Part shown: piece after piece, positions 1 to 9,168 of the stretch
Position numbering within the stretch: position 1 is the first letter of the stretch
Layout: each line of letters starts with the position of its first letter
DNA from: Pedobacter sp. SL55
GTDB lineage: Bacteria > Bacteroidota > Bacteroidia > Sphingobacteriales > Sphingobacteriaceae
Direction: 5' to 3'
NCBI RefSeq assembly: GCF_026625705.1
Contig: NZ_CP113059.1
Coordinates: forward strand, 3,162,001-3,226,000
Length of the DNA stretch: 64,000 nt
Notes under the pieces: model-generated
Databases searched by the model: none
What the model was told of the DNA's origin: nothing
Seen by the model: only the letters and a program-made list of their open reading frames with translations
Program-made: the position numbers and the translations under genes

Positions 1-1
1 C

Positions 2-952
2 ATCACTTTGTACCGTTTGGCCGAAAACTCTAAGGTGGTTAATGCCTTAATTAATGCCGCTAAAAATGGTAAGGCGGTAAATTGCTTGGTAGAGTTAAAA
101 GCTCGTTTCGATGAAAGTGCCAATATATTTTGGACCAACCGTTTAATGGAAGAAGGTGTGAATGTAAACTATGGCCTAACCGACTTTAAGGTGCATTCCA
201 AAATTTGTTTGGTTAAACGTATTGATAAACGAAAAACAACTTATTACGCCAATTTAGCTACTGGCAACTTTAACGAAAAAACTGCCCGTATCTATTGCGA
301 TCATAGTATCTTTACCTCAAAAACCGAAATTACGTCTGAACTAGTAAAACTATTTGCCGCTCTAAATAAACGTACGGTAGCTAAAGGTTTCAAATATTTA
401 ATCGTATCTCCAATTGATTCTAGAAATAGATTTTACAGTTTAATAGATAGAGAAATTAAGAATGCCAAAGCTGGCAAAATTGCTTACATGGTTTTGAAAG
501 TAAATAGTTTGGCCGATGAAGGTATGGTGGAAAAACTTTATGAAGCCAGCAATGCCGGTGTACAAATTAAGTTAATTGTACGGGGTATTTGCTGTTTAGT
601 GCCTGGGGTTAAAAATTACAGTGAAAATATTACGGTAATAAGTATAATAGATAGGTTTTTAGAACATGCCCGGGTTTTTATTTTTGGAAATGGAGGTAAG
701 GAGGAAATGTTTCTGTCTTCTGCAGATTTAATGTCTCGTAATTTTGAACACCGTGTAGAAGTTGGTTTCCCAATTTTAGATGATGAAGTAAAGCAAGAAA
801 TTAAAGATATCATTGATTTGCAATTGCAGGATAATGTAAAAGCAAGAAATATTACCAAAACAAACGATAACAGATACCATAAAAACAGATTGGCTACTAA
901 GATAAGGGCTCAGTACCAAACTTATAGTTACCTAAAAAACAAACATCAATAA
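2..952 (+). CDS. ppk1: Polyphosphate kinase 1, C-terminal part (cut by window edge)
   Basis: Transfers the terminal phosphate of ATP to inorganic polyphosphate. Only the C-terminal ~316 residues are present; the frame is open to the left edge (I-T before LYRLAENSKVV), so the start lies outside the window. The family signatures are clear: NALINAAKNGK, then ELKARFDE.ANI, then the PLD-like KVHSK motif (the HxK of the first C-terminal domain), and near the end SSADLMSRN followed by HRVEVGFPI, matching the second C-terminal domain. It ends one base before the exopolyphosphatase start, so the two form an operon for making and degrading polyphosphate. Confidence 0.95.
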   Translation: MTLYRLAENSKVVNALINAAKNGKAVNCLVELKARFDESANIFWTNRLMEEGVNVNYGLTDFKVHSKICLVKRIDKRKTTYYANLATGNFNEKTARIYCDHSIFTSKTEITSELVKLFAALNKRTVAKGFKYLIVSPIDSRNRFYSLIDREIKNAKAGKIAYMVLKVNSLADEGMVEKLYEASNAGVQIKLIVRGICCLVPGVKNYSENITVISIIDRFLEHARVFIFGNGGKEEMFLSSADLMSRNFEHRVEVGFPILDDEVKQEIKDIIDLQLQDNVKARNITKTNDNRYHKNRLATKIRAQYQTYSYLKNKHQ

Positions 953-953
953 C

Positions 954-1832
954 ATGCTCAGATACGCCGCCATAGATATTGGTTCTAATGCAGTACGATT
1001 ATTAATTGCCGATATCAACCAGAATGATAGAGGTAGTAGTTTCAAGAAAAATACGTTGGTACGTGTGCCGCTACGTTTAGGAGATGATGCATTTTTGGAT
1101 CAGGAGTTATCTGACAAAAAAATTGATGATCTGGTAAAAACGATGATTGCCTTTAGGAATTTAATGGACGTTTATCACGTTACAGATTACCTTGCCTGTG
1201 CAACATCGGCTATGCGTGAAGCTAAAAATGGTAAACTGGTAATAGATAAAATAAAGGAATTGGCCAATATCGATATCGAAATTATTGAAGGCCAACGAGA
1301 AGCCAGTATCATTTATTCTAACCATATAGAAGAGAACTTAGATATTAAAAAAAGTTACCTATATATTGATGTTGGTGGTGGTAGCACCGAGCTATCTGTT
1401 TTTGTAAATAAACAACCTGTAGCTTCTAAGTCATTTAATTTGGGTACCATACGTATTTTAGATAATCAGGACAAAGAAGAGACTTGGCACGAAATGAAAG
1501 ATTGGATTAAGGAGCACACAAAAGAACTAAAGCAAGTTGTAGGTATTGGTACTGGCGGAAATATTAATAAATTGTTTAGAATGAGTGGAGAAAAGGAAGA
1601 TATGCCTTTGTCTTTCTTGAAATTAAGAAATATGTATAACGAATTGAATGCTTATTCGCTGAAAGAGCGTATTTCTATATTGAAACTGAACCAAGATAGG
1701 GCAGATGTGATTATTCCGGCTTGCGAAATTTATTTAACGGTAATGAAATGGGCTGGCATTAAGCAAATTTTTGTGCCTAAAGTTGGTATGGTAGACGGCA
1801 TTATTAATCTCTTGATGGAAGAAAATTTGTAA
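954..1832 (+). CDS. ppx: Ppx/GppA family exopolyphosphatase
   Basis: Cytosolic phosphatase of the ASKHA fold that removes phosphate from polyphosphate or from pppGpp. The N-terminal phosphate-binding loop AIDIGSNAVRLLI (about residues 6-18) and the second loop IDVGGGSTEL (about 138-147) are intact, with E-G-Q-R-E in between. At 292 residues it is the short form with the catalytic domains only and no C-terminal HD domain, as is common in Bacteroidota. One base separates it from ppk1, so co-transcription is almost certain. Polyphosphate or pppGpp as the main substrate cannot be decided from sequence. Confidence 0.93.
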   Translation: MLRYAAIDIGSNAVRLLIADINQNDRGSSFKKNTLVRVPLRLGDDAFLDQELSDKKIDDLVKTMIAFRNLMDVYHVTDYLACATSAMREAKNGKLVIDKIKELANIDIEIIEGQREASIIYSNHIEENLDIKKSYLYIDVGGGSTELSVFVNKQPVASKSFNLGTIRILDNQDKEETWHEMKDWIKEHTKELKQVVGIGTGGNINKLFRMSGEKEDMPLSFLKLRNMYNELNAYSLKERISILKLNQDRADVIIPACEIYLTVMKWAGIKQIFVPKVGMVDGIINLLMEENL

Positions 1833-2275
1833 TCAAAAATACTTTTTTTTAAACCTCTGGTAGCCTTTTTATGTATTCCATTATTCAAGTCTATCGTAGG
1901 GCAATCTGGTAATTTGCAACCGTCAATTAAGTATTTATCTCGGCAACAACTTTATTATAAGGTTGTTTATCAAGCGTTAGTATGCCAGCCCGTATAGATT
2001 TGGAAATATGTTTTTAGATCGAAAAAAAGTGGGTGCTAAATGATTTCATATACCCCCGCCATAGTGGAAAGCTTTGGTTGCCGGGCTGCTTAAAAGGATT
2101 GACGTCAAAATGTAGCGTTGTTTTAACCGTATTTTATGCGCTAGATACCTGTTTTTTTTAATGCCTAAACCTTAAAGCATATCTATTGTTCTGATTTTAG
2201 GAAATGGATGAGATAAGGATGATGGGAATACTTACTCTTCTTCATTTCCTCTAATTATACAATAATAAGATAGAT
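1833..2275. other. Intergenic region, no gene recognised
   Basis: 443 bases between ppx and the DUF2383 gene. All frames are broken. A weak inverted repeat (AGCCCG near 1987, CGGGCT near 2082) is visible, but no T-run follows it. The promoter of the downstream stress pair probably lies in the last 60 bases; no consensus TAnnTTTG box was found there. Confidence 0.5.
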
Positions 2276-2740
2276 ATGGAAACAACTTCAACAGGTAATG
2301 TGCTTAACGAATTGATTGAGCTAAATAACGATAGGGTAGCAGGTTTTGAAAAAGCTTTAGCAGATATAGATGACAGCAACTCGGATTTAAAAGAACTATT
2401 TCAAGAGTATGCAGCTCAAAGCCGGAGGTTTGGACAAGAATTAACTGCGTTGGTGGCCGAGCGGGCTGTAGAACCAGATACAGGTAATACTATAGCTGGG
2501 ACCTTACACAGAGCTTGGATAGATGTAAAGGCATTGTTTGGCGCTAATGATAGGAGTAGTATTTTATCAGAGGTCGAAAGAGGTGAGGATGCTATCAAAA
2601 AGGCTTATAAATTGGCGTTAACAGAAGGTGGTTTAACAGGCCCCGTATTAGACAGAGTAAGCGACCAAGCTAAATATATGCAGAAATCTCATGATACCAT
2701 TAAGGCACTTAGGGATATGTCTAAAGAATTAAATAGTTAA
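2276..2740 (+). CDS. PA2169-type four-helix-bundle protein (DUF2383)
   Basis: Soluble 154-residue, mostly helical protein. The N-terminal pattern (LNELIELNNDRVAGFEKAL, then a helix ending in LFQEYA..SRRFGQEL) fits the ferritin-like DUF2383 family seen in stress-associated clusters of Bacteroidota; its biochemical role is unknown. A GTLHRAW segment near residue 77 is also typical. It lies 13 bases ahead of a YtxH-like membrane protein gene, a common companion, and ahead of a strong terminator, so the two form a bicistronic unit. An envelope- or osmotic-stress role is inference from family context. Confidence 0.8.
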   Translation: METTSTGNVLNELIELNNDRVAGFEKALADIDDSNSDLKELFQEYAAQSRRFGQELTALVAERAVEPDTGNTIAGTLHRAWIDVKALFGANDRSSILSEVERGEDAIKKAYKLALTEGGLTGPVLDRVSDQAKYMQKSHDTIKALRDMSKELNS

Positions 2741-2753
2741 GGAGATTTTCGCT

Positions 2754-3062
2754 ATGATGAATATAGGTATGTTAAATAAAAAGGCGGATAACATTGGTGT
2801 TTTTACGATTATTGGCGTAGCTGCTTTTACGGGTTTAGCCTTGGTGGTAGCAAGTCCAAGAATGAGAAAAAATTGCACTGATTTGTTGAGCGGCGTGTTT
2901 AACAGGGTTAAAAATAAGATTTCAAATCTTAGACATGAGGAAAGTAGGGATTGGGAAAAGGATTTGACAAGTGCTGAGAAATTGAAGGGTGATATTAATA
3001 AGCGTAAAACACCGGTGATTAAGGCGCCTTCTGTAGCATCTACTGCTTGGAAAGAAGAGTAA
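2754..3062 (+). CDS. YtxH-like small membrane protein
   Basis: 102 residues: one transmembrane helix near residues 17-36 (IGVFTIIGVAAFTGLALVVA), followed by a basic amphipathic region (RMRKNCTDLLSGVFNRVKNK) and a Lys-rich hydrophilic tail. This layout is typical of YtxH/gas-vesicle-like general stress proteins, but the Gly-rich YtxH helix is only partly conserved, so the family call is tentative. The start could be either of two adjacent Met codons. It follows DUF2383 by 13 bases after GGAG, a plausible ribosome binding site, and is closed by the terminator at 3080. Confidence 0.65.
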   Translation: MMNIGMLNKKADNIGVFTIIGVAAFTGLALVVASPRMRKNCTDLLSGVFNRVKNKISNLRHEESRDWEKDLTSAEKLKGDINKRKTPVIKAPSVASTAWKEE

Positions 3063-3079
3063 GATTTTAAGTAAAACTA

Positions 3080-3112
3080 AACAAGCCTCGAATGAAAATT
3101 CGGGGCTTTGTT
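3080..3112 (+). terminator. Rho-independent terminator of the DUF2383/YtxH pair
   Basis: Hairpin with arms AACAAGCCTCGAAT and ATTCGGGGCTTTGTT (one mismatch and one bulge) around GAAA, 17 bases after the YtxH-like stop codon. Confidence 0.8.
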
Positions 3113-3159
3113 GATTCTAGGCTATACCTAAACCTACACTTATGGGAGTAAATCATTTT

Positions 3160-3440
3160 ATGTGCAAATTTTGTATTGACTTATCTTTTTATGTTTTTTC
3201 GTGCTGTATGGATATTTTTCTTGTCTTTTAATGGTTTTTCATTTGTTTTTTTTGTGTTTTGTCGTTTATTTATTTCGTTTCTTCTGTTTTTGTGTTTATT
3301 TTTTATGTTTTAAATGTATTTTTTAAATTATTTGTGTTTCTAATTGTTTATTTTTTGATTTTATATTGTATTTAATTGCTTTTTTGTTGTTTATTTTGTG
3401 TTATTATTGATAATTTATTAAAAAAATGTAAAAAATATAA
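3160..3440 (+). other. Extremely T-rich tract upstream of amt
   Basis: About 260 bases in which the plus strand is dominated by runs of 4-8 T broken by single G or A, with very few C. No ORF, hairpin or tandem repeat explains it. It fills most of the 436-base gap before the ammonium transporter and could be a U-rich leader, a bent upstream DNA region or simple drift. Confidence 0.6.
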
Positions 3441-3498
3441 TGAATATTAGAATTTTATTTCTAATTTAGTTTTAAAATCAAACACTAAAATTCAAATT

Positions 3499-4857
3499 AT
3501 GAGTAAAATTTTATTTAAACAGTGGGCGCCGTTTGCAATTTTAATAATTGCAGCAATAGCCGCATTATTTGTTCCTTTATTGCCAAATTTTGACGAGGGT
3601 AAATACAGTGGCCCTGATGTAGCATTTATTTTGGTATGTGCAGCACTGGTATTTTTAATGACACCAGGTTTAGCATTTTTCTATGGTGGTATGGTGCACC
3701 GTAAAAATGTACTGTCAACCATGATTAAAAGCGTGGTTGCAGCTGGGGTAATTTCTGTACTATGGGTAATCGTAGGTTTCAGTTTGGCTTTTGGAGATAG
3801 TATTGGCGGGTTTATTGGTAATCCTCAAACCTTCTTCTTTTTTCAAGGCGTAAACTCTGGACCAGCTTGGGGCACTATTCCTCTTTCGTTATTCGCTGTA
3901 TTTCAATTAATGTTTGCCATTATTACCCCTGGATTGGTGGTTGGTGCAGTGGCAGAGCGTATCCGTTTTACTGCGTATATCTTATTTATTGTCTTGTTTG
4001 CCATCTTTGTGTATTCGCCCTTGGCACACTGGACTTGGCACGCAGATGGTATTCTGTTTAAAATGGGCGTATTAGATTTTGCAGGCGGTACAGTAGTACA
4101 TATTTCTGCAGGTATGGCTGCGTTGGCAGGGGCTTTGGTGTTAAAGCGTAGAAGATCTCACTTAGAGCATAAAGAAGTGCCGCCAGCAAATATTCCTTAC
4201 GTATTAATAGGTACAGGTTTACTTTGGTTTGGCTGGTTTGGCTTTAATGCAGGTTCTGCTTTAGGCGCAAATGTTTTGGCTGTTTCTGCTTTTATTACCA
4301 CCAATGTTGCTGCCGGTGCGGCAGGTTTATCTTGGATGTTCTTTGATGCTGCCAGAGGTAAAAAACCTTCTGTACTAGGTTTCTGTATTGGTGCGGTGGT
4401 AGGCTTGGTAGCTATTACTCCTGGAGCTGGTTTTGTAAGTATCCCTTCTAGTATATTTATTGGTGTATTTGCTGCTATTGTTTCTAACTTGGTAGTTTCT
4501 TGGAAACAAAAAACTGCTTTAGATGACACGCTGGATGTTTTCCCTTGTCACGGTGTTGGTGGTATGGTAGGTATGCTTTTAACAGGTGTATTTGCTACTA
4601 AAACTGTTAATGCGGCAGGTGCCGATGGTTTACTGTATGGCAACCCAGAGTTTTTCTTTACTCAACTAAAAGGAATGGTTTTGGTAATCGTTTTCAGTTT
4701 CGTGGTTTCATTTGTGATCTTCAAATTGATTAACTTGATATTGCCAATTCGTGTAACCGCCGACGAAGAAGAAGAGGGATTAGATGCTTCGCAACACAAC
4801 GAGAAATATACACAAGGTACGTTAATCGTAGCCGGACAAGAAGTTCCAAATATCTAG
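3499..4857 (+). CDS. amtB: Ammonium transporter (Amt family)
   Basis: Inner-membrane ammonium channel of 452 residues with the expected eleven hydrophobic segments. Family signatures are intact: FYGGMVHRKNVLS near residue 63, HWTWHADG near 176 (pore histidine region), DFAGGTVVHISAG near 192, and FPCHGVGGMVGMLLTG near 350 with the second pore histidine. The C-terminal tail carries D-E-E-E-E-G-L-D-A-S-Q-H-N-E, the region that binds PII proteins in other bacteria. No glnK follows; instead a porin gene lies 284 bases downstream on the same strand. The T-rich region upstream makes the promoter hard to place. Confidence 0.97.
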   Translation: MSKILFKQWAPFAILIIAAIAALFVPLLPNFDEGKYSGPDVAFILVCAALVFLMTPGLAFFYGGMVHRKNVLSTMIKSVVAAGVISVLWVIVGFSLAFGDSIGGFIGNPQTFFFFQGVNSGPAWGTIPLSLFAVFQLMFAIITPGLVVGAVAERIRFTAYILFIVLFAIFVYSPLAHWTWHADGILFKMGVLDFAGGTVVHISAGMAALAGALVLKRRRSHLEHKEVPPANIPYVLIGTGLLWFGWFGFNAGSALGANVLAVSAFITTNVAAGAAGLSWMFFDAARGKKPSVLGFCIGAVVGLVAITPGAGFVSIPSSIFIGVFAAIVSNLVVSWKQKTALDDTLDVFPCHGVGGMVGMLLTGVFATKTVNAAGADGLLYGNPEFFFTQLKGMVLVIVFSFVVSFVIFKLINLILPIRVTADEEEEGLDASQHNEKYTQGTLIVAGQEVPNI

Positions 4858-5141
4858 TCCACAAAAATTATACTCCGCTTAGGCTAAGTTAAAATCATGA
4901 TGGAAAATTGTTTTTGATTTAATCATCTTTCTCCCTAATCTGTATTGACCACCAGATTAGGGAGCTAAAGAGAAAAGGAAATAGTTGGATAACTATTCTG
5001 GATCGATAAACAATTTTAATGAATACGACCGCATTTTTAAGGTCGGGTGGGATTGCTTTGATTAAATTTTGCGCTATGCTATATACAAAATGCTGCCTTT
5101 GGGCAGTCAAAATCAACTATTTAACAATAAACTTAAACAAG

Positions 5142-6185
5142 ATGAAAAATCATATAGCTGCACTATCTCTTTTATTATTAAGCACTGCTAGCGTAGCAGT
5201 TGCACAAGAAAAAGCTTCTCCTTTAGAAATATCGGGATCGGTAGATACATATTTTAAGTACGATTTTAGCAAGGTTGCTAACATACCAACCTATTTTGCT
5301 GATGAGCAAAACTCGGTTTCGTTAGGTATGATAGACTTGGCATTAAAAAAAACAACAGGTAAGGCTTCTTTTGTGGGCGAGCTTTCTTTTGGCCCTAGAG
5401 GCCAGTACCAATCTATACCAGATGTATTGGGCGGTTACGATGCTGCTACCAACAGCTTCAATATCCAAAACTTATATATTAACTATGCTTTTACTGATAA
5501 GTTTAGCATGACCGCCGGATATATGGGTACATTTGTGGGTTACGAGGTAATTTCGCCCGTGGCCAACTTTAATTATTCTACTTCTTACTTATTTGGTAGC
5601 GGTCCTTTCCAAAATGCAGGGTTAAAAGGTACTTATTCGTTTTCTGATAAAGTAAGCTTAATGGCCGGAATATTTAACGATTGGAATGTGTATCAAGACT
5701 TTAATGGGGTATCTCATTTTGGTGCACAATTAATGGTAGCACCTGTTGAGGGTTGGTCTGCCTATGTTAATTTCCTTACCGGACGTTCTGCTGGTGCAGG
5801 TGCCAATGGAACTATCATAGACCTAACTACCTCTTATCAAATTACAGATAAATTTAAGCTAGGCTTAAATGCTGCAGACTATGGTGTTTCTGAAGATGGC
5901 GGTGGTTATTCTGGCGCAGCACTTTATCCGCAGTATGCATTTACACCTTCTGTAGCGTTAGGGGCAAGAGCAGAATATTTTACTTTTAAAGGTGCTGGTG
6001 GTGCTGCCAACGCAAGTATTACTTCATTCACTTTATCTGGTAACATTAAATCTGGTGGCTTAACTTTTATTCCAGAGGTGCGTTTTGATAATGATGCCGA
6101 TGCTTACATTGGTTTCGTTAAATCTAATTTAGCACCATCAAAAACAGCAGCCCAATTTTCTTTAGCTGCAGTTTATAGCTTTTAA
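5142..6185 (+). CDS. Outer-membrane porin-like beta-barrel protein
   Basis: 347 residues starting at MKNHIAAL, where a clean signal peptide begins (hydrophobic core, cleavage after VAVAQ). Longer in-frame starts upstream would place a 41-residue non-secretory stretch before the signal and are rejected. The mature part has alternating beta strands (SGSVDTYFKYDF, ..ELSFGPRG.., ..NLYINYAF..) and ends in the aromatic barrel signature AAVYSF. Such barrels are often found next to amt in Bacteroidota, so it probably lets ammonium or a small nitrogen compound cross the outer membrane; that role is inferred. A strong terminator follows. Confidence 0.85.
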   Translation: MKNHIAALSLLLLSTASVAVAQEKASPLEISGSVDTYFKYDFSKVANIPTYFADEQNSVSLGMIDLALKKTTGKASFVGELSFGPRGQYQSIPDVLGGYDAATNSFNIQNLYINYAFTDKFSMTAGYMGTFVGYEVISPVANFNYSTSYLFGSGPFQNAGLKGTYSFSDKVSLMAGIFNDWNVYQDFNGVSHFGAQLMVAPVEGWSAYVNFLTGRSAGAGANGTIIDLTTSYQITDKFKLGLNAADYGVSEDGGGYSGAALYPQYAFTPSVALGARAEYFTFKGAGGAANASITSFTLSGNIKSGGLTFIPEVRFDNDADAYIGFVKSNLAPSKTAAQFSLAAVYSF

Positions 6186-6217
6186 TTTATAACTTCACAT
6201 CGGCTAATTACAACCAA

Positions 6218-6244
6218 AAAACGTCCCGAAAATCGGGACGTTTT
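6218..6244 (+). terminator. Rho-independent terminator after the porin gene
   Basis: Perfect 12-base stem AAAACGTCCCGA / TCGGGACGTTTT with an AAA loop and following T residues, 33 bases after the porin stop codon. Confidence 0.92.
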
Positions 6245-6260
6245 ATTTTAAATCTTTTTT

Positions 6261-6842
6261 ATGAAATTTCTTTCACTATTAACAGTTCTGCTCTTTGCTA
6301 AGGTGCTATTGTTTGCCCAAGACATTAATGTATTACCAAAAGACGAAACAGGCAAATACACTTATTACGAAGTAGTGAGCACCAACCTTGCCGAGGATAG
6401 CTTAAAAATAAGAGCAATAGACTTTATAGCGAAAAACAAAAAGGAAATTAAACTAAAGTCGAGCGAAGCACCTGTCCAACTAAAAGGCACTGGAAAAATT
6501 GTGATCAACAAAAGTTTGGCAATGTTGTCTCGTCCAACTGGCGAAATTACTTTTACATTTAATTTCGAGGTAAATGCACAAAAATATCGTTTTTGGTTAA
6601 CAGATTTTGAGTTTATCCCTTATCAAAAAGATAGGTACGGTAATTTTGTACCTAGCACTACTGTAGGTGTAGCCTTAGAAACTGAAGCCAAAAAGTCTAA
6701 TGCAGACCAATGGGAAGACTACCGCTTACAGGCGTCTAAATATGCTGCTAACTTTGCAAAGCGATTTAAAGACCATTTGGTTAGTAAATTGGTAGCCACC
6801 AAACCAAGCCCAGAGAAGAAAGTGATTTCTAAAACTTGGTAA
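6261..6842 (+). CDS. Secreted DUF4468 domain protein
   Basis: 193 residues with a signal peptide (MKFLSLLTVLLFAKVLLFAQ) and one DUF4468 (TBP-like fold) domain, recognised from the pattern Y.EVV....S.D.L..RA..FI, then G.I.F.F.FEVN..KYR..LTDFE.IP. The domain is common in Bacteroidota exported proteins; no function is established. It starts 16 bases after the terminator of the amt/porin region, so it is probably expressed separately. A Lys-rich tail ends the protein. Confidence 0.8.
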   Translation: MKFLSLLTVLLFAKVLLFAQDINVLPKDETGKYTYYEVVSTNLAEDSLKIRAIDFIAKNKKEIKLKSSEAPVQLKGTGKIVINKSLAMLSRPTGEITFTFNFEVNAQKYRFWLTDFEFIPYQKDRYGNFVPSTTVGVALETEAKKSNADQWEDYRLQASKYAANFAKRFKDHLVSKLVATKPSPEKKVISKTW

Positions 6843-6849
6843 ATTAGTG

Positions 6850-6955
6850 GCTAGGTTTTAGTAGTTAGGAATTAGTATCATTAAATTGATATTCAAATTA
6901 TCTTTAAATCCCCAACCTGATCCCTAACTCCTAGTTCCTAATCCCTGAAAACTAA
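6850..6955. repeat. TTAGGAATTAG-type intergenic repeat
   Basis: Low-complexity text of the form GTTAGGAATTAG followed by the inverted CCTAACTCCTAGTTCCTAATCCC. Related stretches lie at 9031-9060, 41961-41990 and 62593-62680. It sits in the convergent gap between the DUF4468 gene and the YkuK-like gene. Confidence 0.6.
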
Positions 6956-6960
6956 TCACT

Positions 6961-7434
6961 TTAATGCACCATCTTATCTGCACAAGTAGAGCTAGCAAAA
7001 GCTTCGGGTTTAGCCTTAAAGATAAATCCCATACTTAAAATATAGCCCATAGCTTCATTTAATGCTTTGTTTGATTTGAATGATGGGTTGGTGTTGATAT
7101 CAGCATGTACTTCTAAATCCACATCGTAAATGTCTAATAAATCGCAGATAGAGTAGGCAGTTTCTATAGATTTTTGAACTTCTAGCAACATTCTCTCTTT
7201 AATACCCATTTTTAAGGTAGATTTTTCTTGTGCAATGTACATAAAACCACCATGGTGCTCTCTTAATAGCACAATCACGGTAGCAAAATCGGTGTGACTG
7301 CTTTTTACTTGAGAATCGGTTCCAATGCAAACTTTTAATTTGTAACCGTTTTCGGTTTCTCGGAGAATTGCCTTTTCTACTTCTTCTAAGATTGACGAAT
7401 GAATAACTTCGCCACTAAATTTCTTCCAGGTCAT
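6961..7434 (-). CDS. YkuK-like RNase H-fold protein (DUF458)
   Basis: 157 residues. The pattern KVCIGTDSQ near residue 35, then T.FATVIV.L...GG..Y, and later D.DLEVHADINT..S.KSN..L.EA.GYI..MGF matches the DUF458/YkuK family, which has an RNase H-like fold with conserved acidic residues. Biochemical function is not established; a nuclease or RNA-related role is inferred from the fold. The start MTWKKFSGE is the usual one for the family. It is transcribed alone, divergent from the helicase gene. Confidence 0.85.
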   Translation of the reverse strand: MTWKKFSGEVIHSSILEEVEKAILRETENGYKLKVCIGTDSQVKSSHTDFATVIVLLREHHGGFMYIAQEKSTLKMGIKERMLLEVQKSIETAYSICDLLDIYDVDLEVHADINTNPSFKSNKALNEAMGYILSMGFIFKAKPEAFASSTCADKMVH

Positions 7435-7710
7435 AAGTTATAAATATGTAAAGCAAACCTTTCATCAGGTTTCCTAAAATTAAAAATTTATTGTTAACCT
7501 TTCTTTATCTTAATGTTGTTTATTTGCTAACATTTATTTGTTTATCAACAAGTTAACTTGTTTTTTTGAGTTGTGTGTGATGCGTTTTGAGTAACTGGCT
7601 AATTGTTTATTAGAATTCGATTGTTGGCTATTGATTATTGGAATTTGATAATTTCTTTGTGTTCTTTGCCACTTTGTGGTTTTAACAGACAACTGCCAAC
7701 CGAAAACTGT

Positions 7711-7718
7711 TAACTTTG
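7711..7718 (+). promoter_or_regulatory. -7 promoter box TAACTTTG, 4 bases before the helicase ATG
   Basis: Matches the Bacteroidota -7 consensus TAnnTTTG. Only TACC separates it from the ATG at 7723, so the transcript is predicted to begin at or next to the start codon. No TTTG at -33 was found. Confidence 0.5.
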
Positions 7719-7722
7719 TACC

Positions 7723-9030
7723 ATGGAACTGCAAAAACTGCTCTCAAACCTAAATATCAAACAACTTAATCCTTTACAGGAAGAGGTAACTGCCAAAGCT
7801 AAATCTGGTGCCGATTTGGTGGTGCTTGCTCCAACAGGTTCTGGCAAAACAATTGCTTTTCTTATTCCTGTGCTACGTAATTTAGATAAAGACAAAAAAG
7901 GAGTACAATGCCTAATTTTAGTGCCTTCTAGAGAATTAGGATTACAAATTGAGCAGGTTTTTAAGCAAATGGCTACAGGCTACAAAGTAACTTGCTGCTA
8001 CGGTGGGCATTCGGTTAAAGTAGAGCGCAATACATTAACAGAAGCACCGGCGGTATTAATAGGTACGCCAGGTCGTATTGCGTTCCATCTGCGTGAGCAA
8101 AATTTTGACGAAAGCACCATTACCACCTTAGTGTTAGATGAATTTGATAAATCACTCGAATTTGGCTTTACGCAAGATATGTCTTACATCATTAAAAGTC
8201 TGCGCTCATTAAAGCAACGTATGCTTACTTCGGCTACGGACATGCCAGAACTGCCTGAGTTTACCGGAATTGATAAGCACGAAACGGTTAACTTTTTGGC
8301 AAAGCAAGAAATTGTACCAGATTTAAAATTGAAACGAATTAATACATCTGCCGAAGAAAAATTAGCTGCACTATTTAAGCTGATCTGTAAGATAGGTAAC
8401 CATTCGATGCTGATTTTTTGTAACCATAGAGAAACGGTAGACAGAATCAGCGATTTGCTGATAGACGAAGATTTAGTGCATGATATTTTTCACGGTGGGA
8501 TGGAGCAAGACGATAGAGAACGTGCTCTGCTGAAATTTAGAAATGGAAGTGTAAAGATTTTAATTACTACAGATTTGGCCGCCAGAGGATTAGATATTCC
8601 AGAGGTCGAATTTATCATTCATTATCAGCTACCTTACACCAAAGATGCATTTATACATCGTAACGGGCGTACAGCCAGAATGAATGCCAAAGGTACTGCC
8701 TATTTAATTTTTGCTGAAGGAGAAGAATTTCCTTACCTAGATAAAACTATTGAGGTAGAGAAATTAGAAGGAAACTATAAAATTCCTGCTGATAGCGAGT
8801 GGCAAACCATTTATTTGGCTGCAGGTAAGAAAGATAAAATTAATAAAATTGATATTGTAGGTTTTCTTTTGAAAGTTGGTGGCTTGGCAAAAGAAGATTT
8901 AGGCTTAATAGAGGTTAAAGATTCTAGCGCTTATGCCGCGGTAAAGCGTAAATTAGCACCGCAATTAATTAAAAAACTATCTGGAGAGAAGATGAAAGGT
9001 AGAAAAATAAAAGTAGAAATAGCAAATTAG
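7723..9030 (+). CDS. DEAD-box RNA helicase with DbpA-type RNA-binding domain
   Basis: 435-residue ATP-dependent RNA helicase. Motifs in order: Q motif (LNPLQEE), I APTGSGKT, Ia PSRELGLQ, Ib TPGRI, II DEFD (in place of DEAD), III SAT, then the second RecA domain with TTDLAARGLD and HRNGRTAR. The last ~70 residues (IDIVGFLLKVGGL...GLIEV...SAYAAV...KMKGRKIKVE) fit the DbpA C-terminal domain that binds 23S rRNA hairpin 92, so a role in 50S ribosome assembly is likely. DEFD with Phe as third residue occurs in related Bacteroidota proteins. A -7 box lies 4 bases before the ATG. Confidence 0.93.
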   Translation: MELQKLLSNLNIKQLNPLQEEVTAKAKSGADLVVLAPTGSGKTIAFLIPVLRNLDKDKKGVQCLILVPSRELGLQIEQVFKQMATGYKVTCCYGGHSVKVERNTLTEAPAVLIGTPGRIAFHLREQNFDESTITTLVLDEFDKSLEFGFTQDMSYIIKSLRSLKQRMLTSATDMPELPEFTGIDKHETVNFLAKQEIVPDLKLKRINTSAEEKLAALFKLICKIGNHSMLIFCNHRETVDRISDLLIDEDLVHDIFHGGMEQDDRERALLKFRNGSVKILITTDLAARGLDIPEVEFIIHYQLPYTKDAFIHRNGRTARMNAKGTAYLIFAEGEEFPYLDKTIEVEKLEGNYKIPADSEWQTIYLAAGKKDKINKIDIVGFLLKVGGLAKEDLGLIEVKDSSAYAAVKRKLAPQLIKKLSGEKMKGRKIKVEIAN

Positions 9031-9168
9031 GGGACAGGTATCAGTGGTTAGGAGTCAGTTTAAATATTTGTGGCTATGAACCATTTACGATCAAGAATTA
9101 ATAACTTGCTATTATTTATTTGCTGCAAACGACTAACCAGTTAAACGATTAAACAAATAAACTAAAAT

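Noticed and set aside
3063-3498. Possible riboswitch or attenuator before amt
   Set aside because: No conserved fold is visible in the T-rich tract; it lacks the GC content needed for pairing.
4197-4529. 110-codon frame antisense to amt
   Set aside because: A shadow of the conserved amt frame; the translation resembles no protein.
5019-5141. 41-codon extension of the porin gene
   Set aside because: It would put non-secretory residues in front of a clean signal peptide.
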